This document shows positions 11,538 to 23,329 of a stretch of 64,000 nt of DNA, piece by piece. The first letter of the stretch is position 1. The number at the start of each line of letters is the position of its first letter. Source of the stretch: Durusdinium trenchii (taxonomy: Eukaryota; Sar; Dinophyceae; Suessiales; Symbiodiniaceae); the NCBI GenBank assembly GCA_963970005.1, contig CAXAMN010029061.1:420283-484282 (forward strand), given 5' to 3'. The translations under genes and the position numbers were made by a program. The notes beneath the pieces were generated by a model that searched no databases, was not told where the DNA came from, and was given only the letters and a program-made list of their open reading frames with translations.

Positions 11538-13833
11538 CACCTCACTCAAACTGATGACAGCGACCTCATGAGCTATCGCAGAGGTTGCCACAAAAGAATT
11601 ACTGTGGCACTGTAGAATCGATGGACTCCAAGAATAGAGTTCAATTAATGCTCAATTGATTTGTACTCGTAGCAACAGATTCGTAGCACAGCACAGTCAG
11701 TGAACTCATGTAATTTCATGTAATTTCCGTTGCTTTGCTGGGCTCGCACCTGATGCGATCCTATGGGGAAAGTTGTATGCATGAGGCTTAGCTTGAAACG
11801 AGGACCTGGTTGGGATGCTAGCAAACCACCCGACAGCTCAAGGAGAGGAACCTATTGAAGCAAGAGCTGTTGGTATGCACAAAATCTGCAACTATGTCTG
11901 AGTCAAACCATCAAAGAGATCTCAAATCTCGTGTCAAGAAGTCCTTGGAGGGAAGGTGGTGCAGCTCACCCTTGATACTTTACCAAGGGCGGAGTGTTCT
12001 AACACCAAGTTCAGACCCCAAGCTTTGGGTGAAATCTGCGAGTACCTCAACTGGTAGGCGAGCATCGACTTAACCAAACAAGGAGATGGATAATATGTGT
12101 GATCGATAATATGTGTCGCCAACAACAACCAAGTCCATCATCCGCTCCGTGGCCTTGCAACATATTGTAAATGAATGTATACTCTAATGACGGATTACTG
12201 GTGCTATACACGTATGTTCCGTGCAAATGTCTTTATCATGAGTCTTTTTTGTTAGACTGTTAGACACTTGTATAGCGTATATGTTGTGCACATTTGTGCA
12301 CGAAGAAACATCGAGCTGCAGAGAATGGGGTGTCAGCAAGATATTCATTGAGTTGTTGACCTCAAACCAGATTGGCTTGGCGGCTTGCCGTCACTTGAAA
12401 GAGTTTCTGATCATGGAAGGCACTGGCCGATGTGTTCGATTGTTTCCGCATTTGTTTCTCATCCACACAGCTTGAACTTGGCAGTTAAAATAGTTGAACG
12501 CCCACGGCAAACCAGCCAGGAGTGAAGGTATTTAGACGACCAGCCTTGATGCCACAGCAGATGAGAAACCGTGGGATTACAAGGCACAGCCATGAAACCC
12601 TGAAACATCCTGAAACAATTTCTCAGCATTCGAGAATGACGGCCCGAAGGTTTCACGTGAATCACCGTGCAAGAAGTCCAAAGGTGTTTCGCAAAAAGAA
12701 GGCGATCATCAAGGCACAGACTGGCAGTGTGCCTGCAAGTTTTGTCTAAGTACATGTGATATCGTGCAATGAATGCATTCTTGTTGCTTTTGTCACACAT
12801 CTATCTTCATCTATCAAAGTACAGCCAAAGAAGAAACTATTCAAGGTTCCCGGATTCTTGAGGGAAGATTTACCATGCCAACAGGCAGTGTATATACAAT
12901 TATTGTTATATATATACATTGTACGTCCAACACCATATAATTTGCACATCTCTTTGGAATAACAAAACAATAGCTTCCGCACATAAGCTGGACGGTCTCT
13001 CGCTTTTGCACGTCAAATCGGTCTTGCTTCTGCACGCGGTCCATTTACAGTACTCAGTTTTGCACGTGCCACCTTCATCAGCAATTGTTGTGAAGGAACC
13101 ACAACATAAGAAAAGACCATACACAAGTTGATTCACATCGGTTGTTCAAAGCAAAGAAGGACCACAAAAAAACAAGTAGCAAGTACTTTCAAGAGCCGCG
13201 ATGAAGCGGCCATGTGCGGCTGACCGCCGCGCAATGATGATGAGAGCGCAGTCGAAGCGTGCTTTGAAAGGTGACAGATGTTCGCACACAAGTCGCAGCA
13301 TATCAGACCTGTAATCATGACAAGTCCCAGATACTTATCAATGCTCGACCTCGAATACACATGCCTACATGGAGCACAGTTTGACACACAGGCGTGGCAA
13401 AATTGCAGTGCGCGAATTTGCTAGGACAGATGAAACATGTTGTCCTCGCCCATTTAGCCACCACTTGGCTAACCCATGACTATCACTCACAAGCCTCCAT
13501 GCACCAAGCAAGCGGTAAAGGACAGTCCTCCAGAACCCAGAAGCCACCCATGCTTTCTCAAGAGGAATGTTATCCAGTGTCTTGCTTACCCTTCAATCTG
13601 TGTATAAAGAAGGTACAGTACATCTTTAGTTCTTTACACAATTCCTTTGCTCCTCCATGATGTCACTTAAATAGTTCTCGGAGGTCTCGTTAGCCGTGGA
13701 AGGCCAAATTTCTCAGTTTGGCACTCAATTCGACGCCACTTGCGCCAATGCGGCCGAAGGCTCCACAACATGTGCAGGATGCCTTGAAGCCAGTGCGCTC
13801 CACTGTGTGCGTCACACGGCCCTGCCACAAAGT
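11538..13833. other. No recognised gene
   Basis: 2.3 kb downstream of the GTPase gene. One + strand open stretch at about 11,949-12,057 (GKVVQLTLDTLPRAE..., ending ICEYLNW, stop TAG) has a plausible amino-acid composition for a terminal exon but matches nothing I know. An AT-rich patch lies near 12,890-12,925. No repeats of note. Confidence 0.4.
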
Positions 13834-13960
13834 TTCCGACTGACGAACGGAAGTCGCACACGAAGTCGACCTTTTCGCAACCAGTGCTCTAGTTGTCGCG
13901 GCCCACCCTGCTTGAGGCGAGCGTGACGGAGAACGGTCCAAACGCTCCAACCGGGATGCA
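13834..13960 (-). repeat. 3' LTR-like direct repeat of the Copia element
   Basis: This matches 18159-18285 almost base for base, including GCAACCAGTGCTCTAGTTGT and GAGAACGGTCCAAACGCTCC. Similarity stops abruptly on the left at TTCCGAC and on the right at GGGATGC. Confidence 0.75.
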
Positions 13961-14079
13961 TGGAGTGCAAATCACACGGTCGGAAGGGGAACAAGCATTC
14001 ACTGTTCTCTTCGCTTTTCTATGGACTTTCATTGTCCATCAGGCACCAAGCCAGCCTGCTGCATCGAAGCTCGTTTCTG

Positions 14080-15165
14080 GCTCAAGCTTCGTAAATCACA
14101 TCTCCATGGTGGGTTTCTTCTATCACATGCTGATGTCGTCGGCCAATGTCCGTCGTGAGTTCGGGTGCATGCGGTTCGGCGGGATGTCCATGGAGGCGCA
14201 ATTGGTGCACCACTGGTAGACACTCGTTCATCTGTGGCTTGGTTGGTCAAAATCCGGCAATCTGGTCGAAGATGCCACACTGTGGGGCTATGAAGATCTC
14301 ATCCCGGATCGGGCACACGCGGGCATGTTCGGTCAGCTCTCGTAGAGATCGTAGAGCCCGGTTGGGAATGGCCTTTGCATCAGTGAGGGCCGATCTGGCC
14401 TCTGATTCCATCGCCTGGCAGCCTCTTCCTCCGGTGTGACCGGAAGAACGGTTCCTTGAGCTCGAAGTGCAGGTATGGCTCCTCCAGTTGCGCACGAGTG
14501 AAATCGAGCTCCGCTTCGAGAAGAGCATGTGATCCTCTCAACTCTCGGTTTGCGGCTTGGCTCTCATAGGTGCGCAGGTGTTGAAGCTCCATCGATTCCA
14601 GCGCTTGGTTCTTTATGCTCATGGCTAGCCAGTCGTGGCATGTAGCGCCGTCGCGCGGCCCAAAAGCCGAGCATGAAGGCGGCCAGAACCATGCAGCGCC
14701 AGCTGGAACGTCCAGCAGCCATCTGCAGAGGGGGGCGAAGTCATCGCCTCGGCAGCAGCGGCTCTTGGCATCCAGTAGCGACATCATCGCTTGAAATCCA
14801 TGGCCATGGCCAGGGGTCGAGATCGAGTGCGACCGGGCCGGGTTCGTGAGCGGCAAACTTGTCAAGTCCCTCGTCCCGGGTCTCAAGGTCGAGTCCCGTG
14901 TCCATGGATGGTGTTCCATCCATTGTTGATTGTGGTGATTCTTGTGTGTTGGTTTGGTGCTTGTTATGTGGTTTGTTGCTTGGTTTAGTGTTTGTGAACT
15001 CGTGTTGACTGCTCCATCTGTCCTCCACCGTTTTCTTTTTGGCGGCCACATACTCAGGGTTCCAGGTGTACTTGATCGCTCCATGTCGCAAGCGATCTGC
15101 CAGAAGTTGTCTGGCGGCCAGTTTGGCGAGGCCGTCGCCATATTGGCGTTCTGAGGAAACCCATT
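14080..15165 (-). pseudogene. Copia polyprotein C-terminal region
   Basis: Overlapping - strand frames continue the RNase H region. First comes a segment ending the RNase H domain (KLAARQLLADRLRHG in one frame). A His/Asn/Thr-rich linker follows, then a charged, probably coiled-coil stretch (RTYESQAANRELRGSHALLE, 14380-14700) and a short Cys/His-containing tail. The reading frame changes several times. This arrangement is, to my knowledge, usual for dinoflagellate Copia-like elements; the function of the tail is unknown. Confidence 0.45.
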
Positions 15166-15808
15166 TCAGCTTGCCACCAAAGCTCTCGACCTGCTGTCGA
15201 GTGACTTAAACCTCCAAAGCGGCCCGCTTGTCGTTGGACCCATGGTTGAAGGCATCACGGTGGTAGGTGTCGCGCAACGCTTTTGCGTCGGTGATGAGAA
15301 CCGGCTGCAGTGATGAAGTGTCCATGGCCAAATTGGCCTTGAGATCAAGTCCTGGTTTCATCAGCTCATTCCAGAACCTGACAATGAACTCCACACTGTC
15401 AGCTGCTGCTCCTGCGGCCTGTGCCTCAGCTGCAAGATGAGCGGGCAACACGGGGTAGCTTGAAGGATTTCCACTCCAAAACATGGTATGGCGTTTCAAC
15501 GCCCTCAAAGGCTTCCATTTGTGGGTGAGCAAACACAAAAATCCACCTTGGCTGCTTCCATCATGTCGTACGCCATGCGCTGCGTCAAACATGCAGGACA
15601 GTCTGAGGTCGGCCAGTTCTCCGAGTCCCAAACAACTGCTGAGGCTCAGGAACAAGGTCTTGCCAAGTCTTGTGGAAGCCGGCGAGGCAGTCTCTAAGGA
15701 TCCTGCAAGGGCGTCCACGTCGGCGTAGCCTCGAACAACAAGGCGAGCTTTGGCTCTTGGGTAGCCATCAGCATTCTTGCTCCATTTGAGCAACATGCGG
15801 CTGGTCAA
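15166..15808 (-). pseudogene. Copia pol: RT start fused to RNase H by deletion
   Basis: The frame opens with the start of a Copia reverse transcriptase (AKARLVVRGYADVDAL, followed by SPASTRLGKTLF). About 60 residues in, it jumps directly to the RNase H motif (FDAAHGV...SSQGGFL) and continues with EAQAAGAAADSVEF and LITDAKALRDTYH. The RT palm with its YxDD site is absent. In intact families several hundred residues lie between these motifs, so an internal deletion near 15,640 is clear. The product could not reverse-transcribe. Confidence 0.75.
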
Positions 15809-15859
15809 GGTGCGCTCTGGTGATCTGGAATGATGACCGCATTCAAACCCAACGTGCGG

Positions 15860-16767
15860 CGTGTCACACCGCGGCTTCGGAGTGCGGCCACGTCACGCTT
15901 GGCGTGCTGGAGTCCCTCGATGAGGGCGCTGGTGTCTTGGTCGATGTCCGGTCGCAGGTGGTGCCGTGCACATCGAAGAAGTTGGGACACTGAGCACTGT
16001 TGCCAAAATAGCGACGAAGAAGACCACGTCTGAGCCTGCGATCAACATCCGTCTGGATGATTGCCATTTGGGCAGTTGCTCTCTTTTGCAGTTCCTCTTC
16101 AAAACCCCTGAAGCCTTCGAGATGTAGTGGTGAGAGGTCGGTATTCAGAAGGTCTCCAGGAAAGTGCGGCTTTTGTCGAAGAAGCCATTGTGAAGGACAC
16201 GTTGGGCTGTGCAATCAGCTGAGGCACAACATAGATGAGGCAGTTACCTCCTTCTTGGCAGTCCTTGAGGAACAGTTCACAGCTTTTGCGAAGGACTGCA
16301 TGGCGTCGTTCAACCTTAAGGCTCAAGCGCTCGTGGGCTTCGCCTTGCGCAACCGTGCGCTGGATGGAGCGCTCGTCGGTGAAGTTGGCGAAGTCATCGG
16401 ACAACCAGCCTCTGCCTTCGTCGGTCAACAGTTGGGCAGGAGGTCCAAAGTGAGCAAACCAGCATCGTTTCAGGGCTTCAATCAGACAATCTGTGCGCTC
16501 TGCTTGGATGCTTGGATGAGTGAAGCGGCCTGGTAACCTGGTATTGCGCAGAAGTTGAAATGATTCACCTGGTTGTGGTACCTGGTACAGAGCCTCTGTT
16601 GCCGAATCAAGTGGGATTCGTGCAGCGGATGTGGATGGCGGTGGACTTGGTACCTCAGAAGGAGGTTGTCGTTCTGGACGTAATGCCTGTGGCTCTTGTG
16701 AGGCCTGTGGCTGATGCTGTCTGTGCGCTGGCGGTGACGGAGTGTATTCAAATTCGTCTTCAACCAT
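15860..16767 (-). pseudogene. Copia integrase fragment
   Basis: A Pro/Gln-rich linker leads into the C-terminal half of an rve integrase core: ALKRCWFAHFGPP, then LLTDEGRGW with the catalytic Asp, and VERRHAVLRK with the catalytic Glu. A basic region resembling KRATAQMAIIQTDVDRRL follows in another frame (15.89-16.1 kb). The zinc-binding N-terminus and the first catalytic Asp region are missing, so the fragment is truncated and frameshifted. Confidence 0.65.
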
Positions 16768-17920
16768 GTCTGTGTCACCTGTTCCAAGTCTTCGTCTTCC
16801 TCCTCCGATTCCACATGTTCAAGTCGCTGGCTCATCCATGGGTGTTGGTGAGGCAGCCATCCCTTCTGTGTGCTGGCGCTTTGCGTAGAAGGACCACCTG
16901 ATGAAGTTTTTGACAGCTCCGGACAGTTCGCTGCCATGTGACCAGATCCTCCGCAGCGAATTCCACCAGAGCGTGGAGGATAGCGAACTGTGTTGGAGCC
17001 TGATCGTCCCTTCTTGCCGCCCTTGCCTTTCCGATGTTCCTTGCCCTTCGATGGAGAGCGAGGTGGTGAGGCAGCTTGTGAGGTGTTGTCATCCTGCAAG
17101 GCAACGGTGGGGAGATAGCCACGGCTCAGCTTGAGATTTGCAAAACGTCTCCTCACGTCAAGGTATGTGGCACAGGCCGTGTCGTACTCTTCAATGTCCC
17201 AGTCAGCTGAGGCGGCGACAAAACCTTCCTCCTTTTCAGGTTCATCGACTTGGAAGTAGCCGGCGTCGTGGTCCAAACCTGACTCATCGTCTTGCCAGGA
17301 TTCGATGGGGACTTGATCGTAGTCGTGGTAGTCATCAAGCTCCCCTTCATAGAAGACATCTTCGTCCTCCCAGCTCTCATCAACCACATAGGCGCGTTGT
17401 CCCTTGCCACGACCAAATGGTCGCTTGTCAGTGATGACAGCGGCCTTGTGATCCTGTCCAAGGATCAGGTACAGCGCCTCTTGCACCTTGGTGCGCTCCA
17501 GCCCCGGAGCTTGTGTGAGAACCATCTGGCGCTGTTCCTGGGTGATGTTGGCCTTTTTGAGGAGGAACCATCCAAGGACCTGTGAAGGCAGCTTGACACC
17601 GTGAGCCTGCACCTTGCGGAACTTCTCATCGAACTCGGCGCAGAACTGCAACATGGTGGCGCCTGGCTTTCTGACTCCATAACTGAAGAAATTCTCAAAA
17701 TCTTGAGGCATCTGCACCCTGTTGTCATAGGCGAATGCCTTATCCAGGAGCTCAAGGATGGTGTCGAAAGCTGCTCCTTGCAAACTTCCAATCAAGTTGA
17801 GGCAGCGTTCTCCAGTTCGTTTCTGGAGCTTCATCTTCAGGTATAGTAGATGTTGATGCGCTTTCTCCACTCAACGTATGATTGGGGCTGGCCATCAAAC
17901 TGGGGAATGAAGTTATCCCT
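16482..17920 (-). pseudogene. Copia Gag with zinc knuckle
   Basis: The 462-codon open frame (16482-17870) contains a Gag core (LKMKLQKRTGERCLNLIGSL, then FFSYGVRKPGATMLQFCAEF), an acidic Asp/Glu/Tyr-rich middle, a basic Gly/Lys stretch and a zinc knuckle, IRCGGSGHMAANC. The first Cys of the CCHC motif appears to be replaced by Gly. Upstream Gag sequence (QFDGQPQSYVEWRKRIN) is in another frame at 17,870-17,920, so a frameshift separates them. The tail after about residue 330 is in a non-coding-looking frame. Confidence 0.7.
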
Positions 17921-18158
17921 GAAACTGTTTGTATCCAGGCTTGTGGAGGCCTGGGCGGTGGACACGTTGTCCTGGGTGCCGGGGTCTATTGACCCGATGG
18001 AGTTGTTTGTTGTGGCTTGTGGTGTGATGTAACGCTGTTGCTGTGGTGGTGTGTGTGTTGAGAGGTTGTAGTGGAAAAGGTGCCTGGAGATGACCCGGTT
18101 AGGTCAGAGCTCCGCTACCATGCAAATGCTATGGTAGCAAGAAGTGCGGATGCTCGAG

Positions 18159-18292
18159 GTTCCGACTGACGAACGGAAGTCGCACACAAAGTCGACCATT
18201 TCGCAACCAGTGCTCTAGTTGTCGCGGCCCACCCTGCTTGAGGCGAGCGTGACGGAGAACGGTCCAAACGCTCCAACTGGGATGCGTGCATG
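18159..18292 (-). repeat. 5' LTR-like direct repeat of the Copia element
   Basis: This is the partner of 13834-13960 and lies about 300 bp upstream of Gag in - strand order. It differs by a few substitutions, and a GT/GC-rich extension follows at GATGCGTGCATGGG. Confidence 0.75.
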
Positions 18293-18315
18293 GGCTTTCC
18301 ACAAAGGTCACAAAG

Positions 18316-18847
18316 GTCTAACAAACCAGCTCTTGGTTCCCGTGAATTCCAGATGCAGAAGCGCTCCTTCTTGCAGAGAAATTCCCACCATGCGTGCCCC
18401 CGCCTCTAACACTCTCATCCGTGACCTCCTGCAACTCAACGGTCTCCTGAGGATATTCCTCAGCAGCTCTCTCCTTGGCTCTAGCCAGTTGGTTCATCCT
18501 CAGGTGAAGGTCTCCACGAGTGGTGCCCTTTTGAACGGAGTAAAGCTAGAGCGGCTGCAGCAGGATGTAGTCAAAGTCCTCAATCTCAAGTCCTTGAGTG
18601 CGGTCAGGGAACAAGTCACAGGCCTTGGCTGGCCTCCACACACTGACCTCACTGCATTGACCCAGCATGAGACATGGAAGGCCGATTGCTTGAGCGCATG
18701 GAAGGTCGCTCCAAACTCTGCCAAAGCCCATGCCCCTTCCAAGAAATGAGTGCCGGTGCCACTGACTGTGAACAGGTTCAGGACAAATCCTTTGCTCAGT
18801 TTCAGTCCTTGAGTCTTGCCCTTCGACCATGAGCATTGCCAAAGCAA
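18316..18847 (-). other. Unassigned open stretches upstream of the Copia element
   Basis: Two adjacent - strand frames look coding-like by composition (a hydrophilic piece, RMNQLARAKERAAEEYPQET, at about 18,400-18,500; and EIEDFDYILLQPL at 18,546-18,600). They may be the remains of a gene or older element into which the LTR element inserted. I recognise no family. Confidence 0.3.
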
Positions 18848-19269
18848 CTGGACAAAGGTGAGATCAACACCAGAAAGTAGGAAAAGACAAAGACCAATCT
18901 GATGGAGAGCTCAAAGACCAACAACAATCTTTTCAAGTGTGTTGGTCTGGATTTTTCTTGCTCACCATGCAGTCCAGCCACACCTCCAAATCGTGACACC
19001 CTGTGTGACATGTCAGACATAAAAGACGCTGCCACTTGAACTCATCAAGTAGTTTGGAAGGAAGAAAAGGGCAGGGCTCAGGGCTCTTCCAAAAAAGGGA
19101 CACACGTGGGGAGTCAATCTCGAAGCAATACAGTAGTCCGGCAAATAAGCTTGTAGAGATTGAAGTGGTCCATGAAAGACTCGCCAATGGTATGTGGCCT
19201 TGAAGGAGCAGGCTCAAAGAAGTATTCCAGGATGTCCAAAGAGTTCACGGGTGCTCCAAGTGGCATGGT

Positions 19270-19365
19270 GTGCACATGGTAGCTTCTTGTTACTAGTAGC
19301 GATGGCCTCCAACCTACTTGAGATGGCCTCCACCTAATAGCGTCCTTGCTACTAGTAGATGCACA
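19270..19365. repeat. CTAGTAG-type dispersed minisatellite, copy 2
   Basis: Degenerate units include TAGCTTCTTGTTACTAGTAG and CGTCCTTGCTACTAGTAG. They belong to the same family as the arrays at 10.9, 22.6, 55.2, 57.2 and 59.9 kb. Confidence 0.65.
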
Positions 19366-19496
19366 ATAATTGTGTTGACGGGTCTTCATTGCAATTGCAT
19401 TCTGCTGTTTCAGTGTGTGTGTGCTGTTTCATCCAAGACGTCAACCCCATCATCAACGGGTCCTGACTGTTGGAGGTATGGCTTTGTTTACACACA

Positions 19497-19592
19497 TGTA
19501 ATATATATATATATACATATATATATATTTTTGTTCATATATGCACATGATTGCACATGCATTAAAAAAAACATATATATATATATACACAT
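19497..19592. repeat. AT dinucleotide microsatellite cluster
   Basis: Several (TA)n tracts are separated by short spacers. Similar but shorter tracts occur near 20,090, 21,960, 23,030, 53,540 and 57,900. Confidence 0.8.
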
Positions 19593-20741
19593 GTATACAC
19601 ATTTGCAACATGACCACATACATGCATGACAAATATCTACAAATCATGTCAAATACCCAGAAACTAGTCTTACTGCTGTCATCTAGGTGACAGAATTACA
19701 GGTTGAATTGGGTTGATGACCCAAAGTCAAAGTGTTTGGGCGTCGTTGAATTCAGGCGAGGCAGGACAAAGAGCTCCGGGACAAGCTTAGAGAAGACCAG
19801 GTGTTGGGTTGTTAATGCAGCGTCGTATTAGGACGCATAGAAGCTCTTTCCAAATGCAAGGCGACAAGAGAAGCTCAGCAGGCAGCGTTCCAGTGCATTC
19901 CAAAGGCAAAAAGGGAAACCAATGAGACCAGTTTATAGATCTAGCTTTAGGCCGAGTCTCTCGACATCCCACATGATGCTGCCTTCGTCTCAGAAGTCCC
20001 AAAACCTCCAAACACATCAGAAACAAGCATGCCGACAAGTGCATTGGCTGGTTGAACACAAACACCTTGATGGCTACGCTGTATATGTGTATACAAATAT
20101 ATATATACACACTATTTTGGTACATCAGTTGCATGAAAACTAAGAATTACGGAGACTGAATAATCGACCGAACTTGAAGATGAAGACTGAAGGAAAGTAG
20201 TTTGGTACACTCACCCTGTCCAAAGAGCAACCCAAGCGGTCAAGCTTGAGGCATTTGTTGATATGCAAGAGTTGGAGCTTCCAGCAGGGTGCTCCATCCA
20301 AAGCTGCAAGTTGTGTCAGTGCGTTTCCTGCCAGTGTGCTTCAGAAAAAACTCTTGTCACCAGGTACTCGGTTGCTGAGACTTCTGACCAGGTAGATAGC
20401 AACTAGTGGCGAAAGATGTAACATGATGTACCCAAGGACCATAGGAGTGGCCAAAGCCAGCCCTCCAAGTGTCGATTTCCACGAGAGGAAAAGACCAAAA
20501 TTTCTTGATGTTGCTCGCATTGTGTTTGTCACTTGTGAGTATTTGTAAACTGTTCACAGCCAGCCCGTGCCCAGTCTTTTCATGGCTCTTTGGCGTAGAG
20601 GAGCACAGCGCGTGTTCACCTTGCAAAAAAGACAGATTTCCATGCCCGCAGTGGATCCATTGCAGCAGACAGAATGGGCTGATGTCATTTCATGTCGGTT
20701 CTGCGCTTGTGCCTTTGTTTGCTTGTTATTTGCTTGCTGAG

Positions 20742-21174
20742 GAGATTCAATACTGTGGAGGATGAGGATATGGCAAGCACAGCAAGGCTGCAATTGAGCT
20801 GATTAAGAGCAAATGTCCGGGCAAGGACAGGACAAGCAAACATTACAATGTATCAGTGACAATCTAATGCAAATTTGTTCCGTTGAGTCGTTGCAATTAA
20901 GAAATAGTGAGATGTTTCGGGCGCTTGTGAGGACATTGGCTTCTCTGAAATCAAGGATCCTGGTGTTACAGGAAACTTCGAGATAAAGGTGAACGGGTCG
21001 CTGGTCCATTCCAAGAAGACCATGGGTAAGTAACTTAGTCAGATTTCAATATAATTATAGCTAAACATGTTTCAGTTGTTCAGTTGTGCAAGAGCTTCTT
21101 TTGTTTGCGATTTTTCAGGTCATGGGTTCTTACACAACTGTGACCCAGCACAGCAAGCAGCTGTGCTCGCCATT
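20742..21174 (+). CDS. SelW: Selenoprotein W (Rdx family), partial, three exons
   Basis: Rdx-fold selenoproteins are small thioredoxin-like oxidoreductases with a CxxU redox motif. Exon A (20742-20825) reads EIQYCGG-TGA-GYGKHSKAAI...KCPGK: an in-frame TGA sits exactly where Sec belongs (CGGU) and the frame stays open and family-like after it. Exon B (20932-21025) reads DPGVTGNFEIKVNGSLVHSKK, the conserved FEVxVxGxLVHSKK block. Exon C (21119-21174) reads GHGFLHN...QQAAVLAI. Intron A-B (20826-20931) is GA-AG in phase 0; intron B-C is GT-AG. The initiator Met exon and the exact C-terminus were not found, and I could not identify a SECIS element by eye. A pseudogene with a chance TGA is much less likely given the frame conservation on both sides. 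Confidence 0.8.
20763..20765 (+). other. SelW: Probable selenocysteine codon (TGA)
   Basis: The TGA is preceded by TAC TGT GGA GGA and followed by GGA TAT GGC AAG, giving YCGG-U-GYGK. This is the redox site of SelW-type proteins. Confidence 0.75.
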
Positions 21175-22562
21175 AGACTGCAAAGAGGAAGCGATTTGTC
21201 ATTGCACATATTTTGGGGGGACTCATTAAGTCCTGACCTTCTGTTTCTCTTCTCACTAAAATGTGTTTATCGTAACTGTTCATTTCACAAATGCTGCAGG
21301 TCCTGTGGATCGATACCAACCGCCCGCAAACCATGGTATGAGTTGATTCCGTGGTAGTCCAATTTGTTCATTTTGGGGAGTTAATCGGAGTCGCTAGGTT
21401 TTGACCCACACAAATATATTGCTGCATAATATGTGCATGTGTAGATAACTGTAGATATCGTGCTCACAGTCTCTCTCTACTCTATCTCATGCTCGTTGTA
21501 TTCTGCCGCCCTGACATCCGAGGATGCAATTACCAAAGCAGACTAGGCCACAGGTGCGAGCATACTGGGTAAGAAAAGGAAATGTTGCAAGATTCCGAAG
21601 ATGTTGTTTTGCAAGCAAATGAGAAGAAGCTGCTGCCTTGCCTTCCTGTGCTGGAAATGTTGCCCAGGTAAAGGTGCAGAATTCTCTTAGCCCTTCCGTG
21701 TACAGCGGGCCAAAGCTCTGTGAGTCACCATTCAAACAATTCGCCCACAAATGACAGTTGCTGGTGATACCAGCAATAGGAAAGTGGGTGAAAGTTGGTG
21801 AATGGGATAAAGATTCAAAGTTGACTAAGTCGACCCAGTTGAACCGGCTTTGACATCAGGTTTAATTTCTGTGCCTTTGCTAGACAAAATTTGCGACTTA
21901 ATCAAAGATACCGTGTGAGCTGCGCATGGCAGCCAAAACCAATGAAACTTACATCTCTCTCTATATATAATATATATATATATATGTGTGTGCCAGTTTG
22001 TCAGTTTGTGAAGTTGTCTTGCGGATCTGGACAAGACCTGCTGATGCACCAATGTCTCAAGCTGTAGATAGGAGGGCCAAACATGAGCAACCGAGTCAAG
22101 TCACAGTTCTGCTTCCTTTAACGGAACTTGCTCGCGTTGTTGAATATGTTTGAAGTTGATTTGGAATCCCGCGCCCTGATTCTTCCAGAAAGCAAAGAAC
22201 GCCTAGAAAAGACACTATAACAGAAGAGTGTGATTGTTCCAAAGGAACACGAATTCAAACCGCAATGGGATTTCTGCAAAGGACTGGTGCAGCGCCAGCT
22301 TCAACTTGCAGTTGTTTTTGTAACGCTTGTGCAGTGACCATTTGTTGTGTTGAGTCCAGGGTGAGTCGAAATCAGCTGCAGGACTGCAAGATTATCTGCT
22401 AGAGCAGTACGGGCTGGGCTTACTCCTAGCCTAGTGCCAGCAACTGAACTGTCCAACCATAATTGGTTTCTAGCTTCTCCGGAGGGGAATGAGCACCCTT
22501 GCTGATCCAAGGACCTATTTCTTCTGGATAGGATGCGTTACCAGTGTCTTCGGAGCGCCCAA
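21175..22562. other. No gene recognised
   Basis: This would include the SelW 3' end and any SECIS element. A (TA)n tract lies at about 21,962-21,985. Nothing else was identified. Confidence 0.4.
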
Positions 22563-22690
22563 ATCCTAGTAGCGATGCCCTTTGTTCCTAGCAGCGTCCT
22601 TGCTCCTAGTAGTAAGGCCAGGAGCCCCTAGTAGCTTCTTGTTCCTAGTATTGATGCCAGGAGCCCGTAGTAACATCCTTGCTCCAAGGG
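22563..22690. repeat. CTAGTAG-type dispersed minisatellite, copy 3
   Basis: Five to six units alternate CTCCTAGTAGTAAGGCCAGG- and CCTAGTAGCGATGCCCTTTG-like sequence. The order of unit variants resembles that at 57.2 and 59.9 kb. Confidence 0.75.
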
Positions 22691-23312
22691 ATTCAGGGCA
22701 ATGCAAATCCGAATCGCGCGCTGTGGTACTTTGAGGTGGGCGCTGATATCATACACTCCTATTGAGGAGTACTTGTGCAATATCCATGGCGAGGCCATCA
22801 GAAACGGTCGATAGATTGAAAATTCAATCTAGTTTTACCCACTTGCTTTCAGGTGAATATCACCAATGGCCAAACAGTGCCTTGGTGTGCATTATGATGG
22901 GTATCCTACATGATTGGCTGACGCAACCTGGCTAGGTTGGATGCGGAAACTGCACCGACACCCTCATGCTTTGCTCTAGCCTTGGAACTTGCCTTTGCGT
23001 TGGAAGTTGGATGTTTAAAGATCGTATATGTATATATACTATATACCATGAAAGGGATCTGCCAAGGGGCCGATTAAAGCAGCTGTTTTGCGGCGAGGTC
23101 TGTCTCGCAAGAGTTTCCTTGTAGATGTTGATCCAAGAGTAGAGGAAGTTTGGTGACAACTCAGTTCTTGGTTTGCGTGGCTGACAATCCAGGGCAACAA
23201 CGACAACCACAAAAGCCGCCCCTCACCAAAGGATTATCCCGGCAAGAGACCCAAACAGTGTGTTTACCTGTCTGAAGTCCAGAGGTGTAGAAGCAGAAGG
23301 TCTAGAGATCTA
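22691..23312. other. No gene recognised
   Basis: About 620 bp of single-copy sequence with a short (TA)n tract near 23,025-23,045. No coding signal was seen. Confidence 0.4.
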
Positions 23313-23329
23313 GATGCATTGGACTCCAC

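Larger units (their letters stand above)
13834..18292 (-). mobile_element. Decayed Copia-type LTR retroelement
   Basis: The order on the - strand is repeat, Gag, integrase fragment, RNase H fragment, C-terminal coiled-coil region, repeat. Two direct repeats of about 127 bp (13834-13960 and 18159-18285), more than 90% alike by eye, flank the coding part and are best read as remnants of LTRs. Gag is 5' of integrase and integrase is 5' of RT/RNase H, the Copia order. Protease, most of the integrase N-terminus and the RT core are missing, so the element is dead. Confidence 0.7.

Noticed and set aside
21175..21800. SECIS candidate around ATGA at about 21,337
   Set aside because: The stem after ATGA pairs poorly with the GA-containing side. 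I cannot support it by eye.
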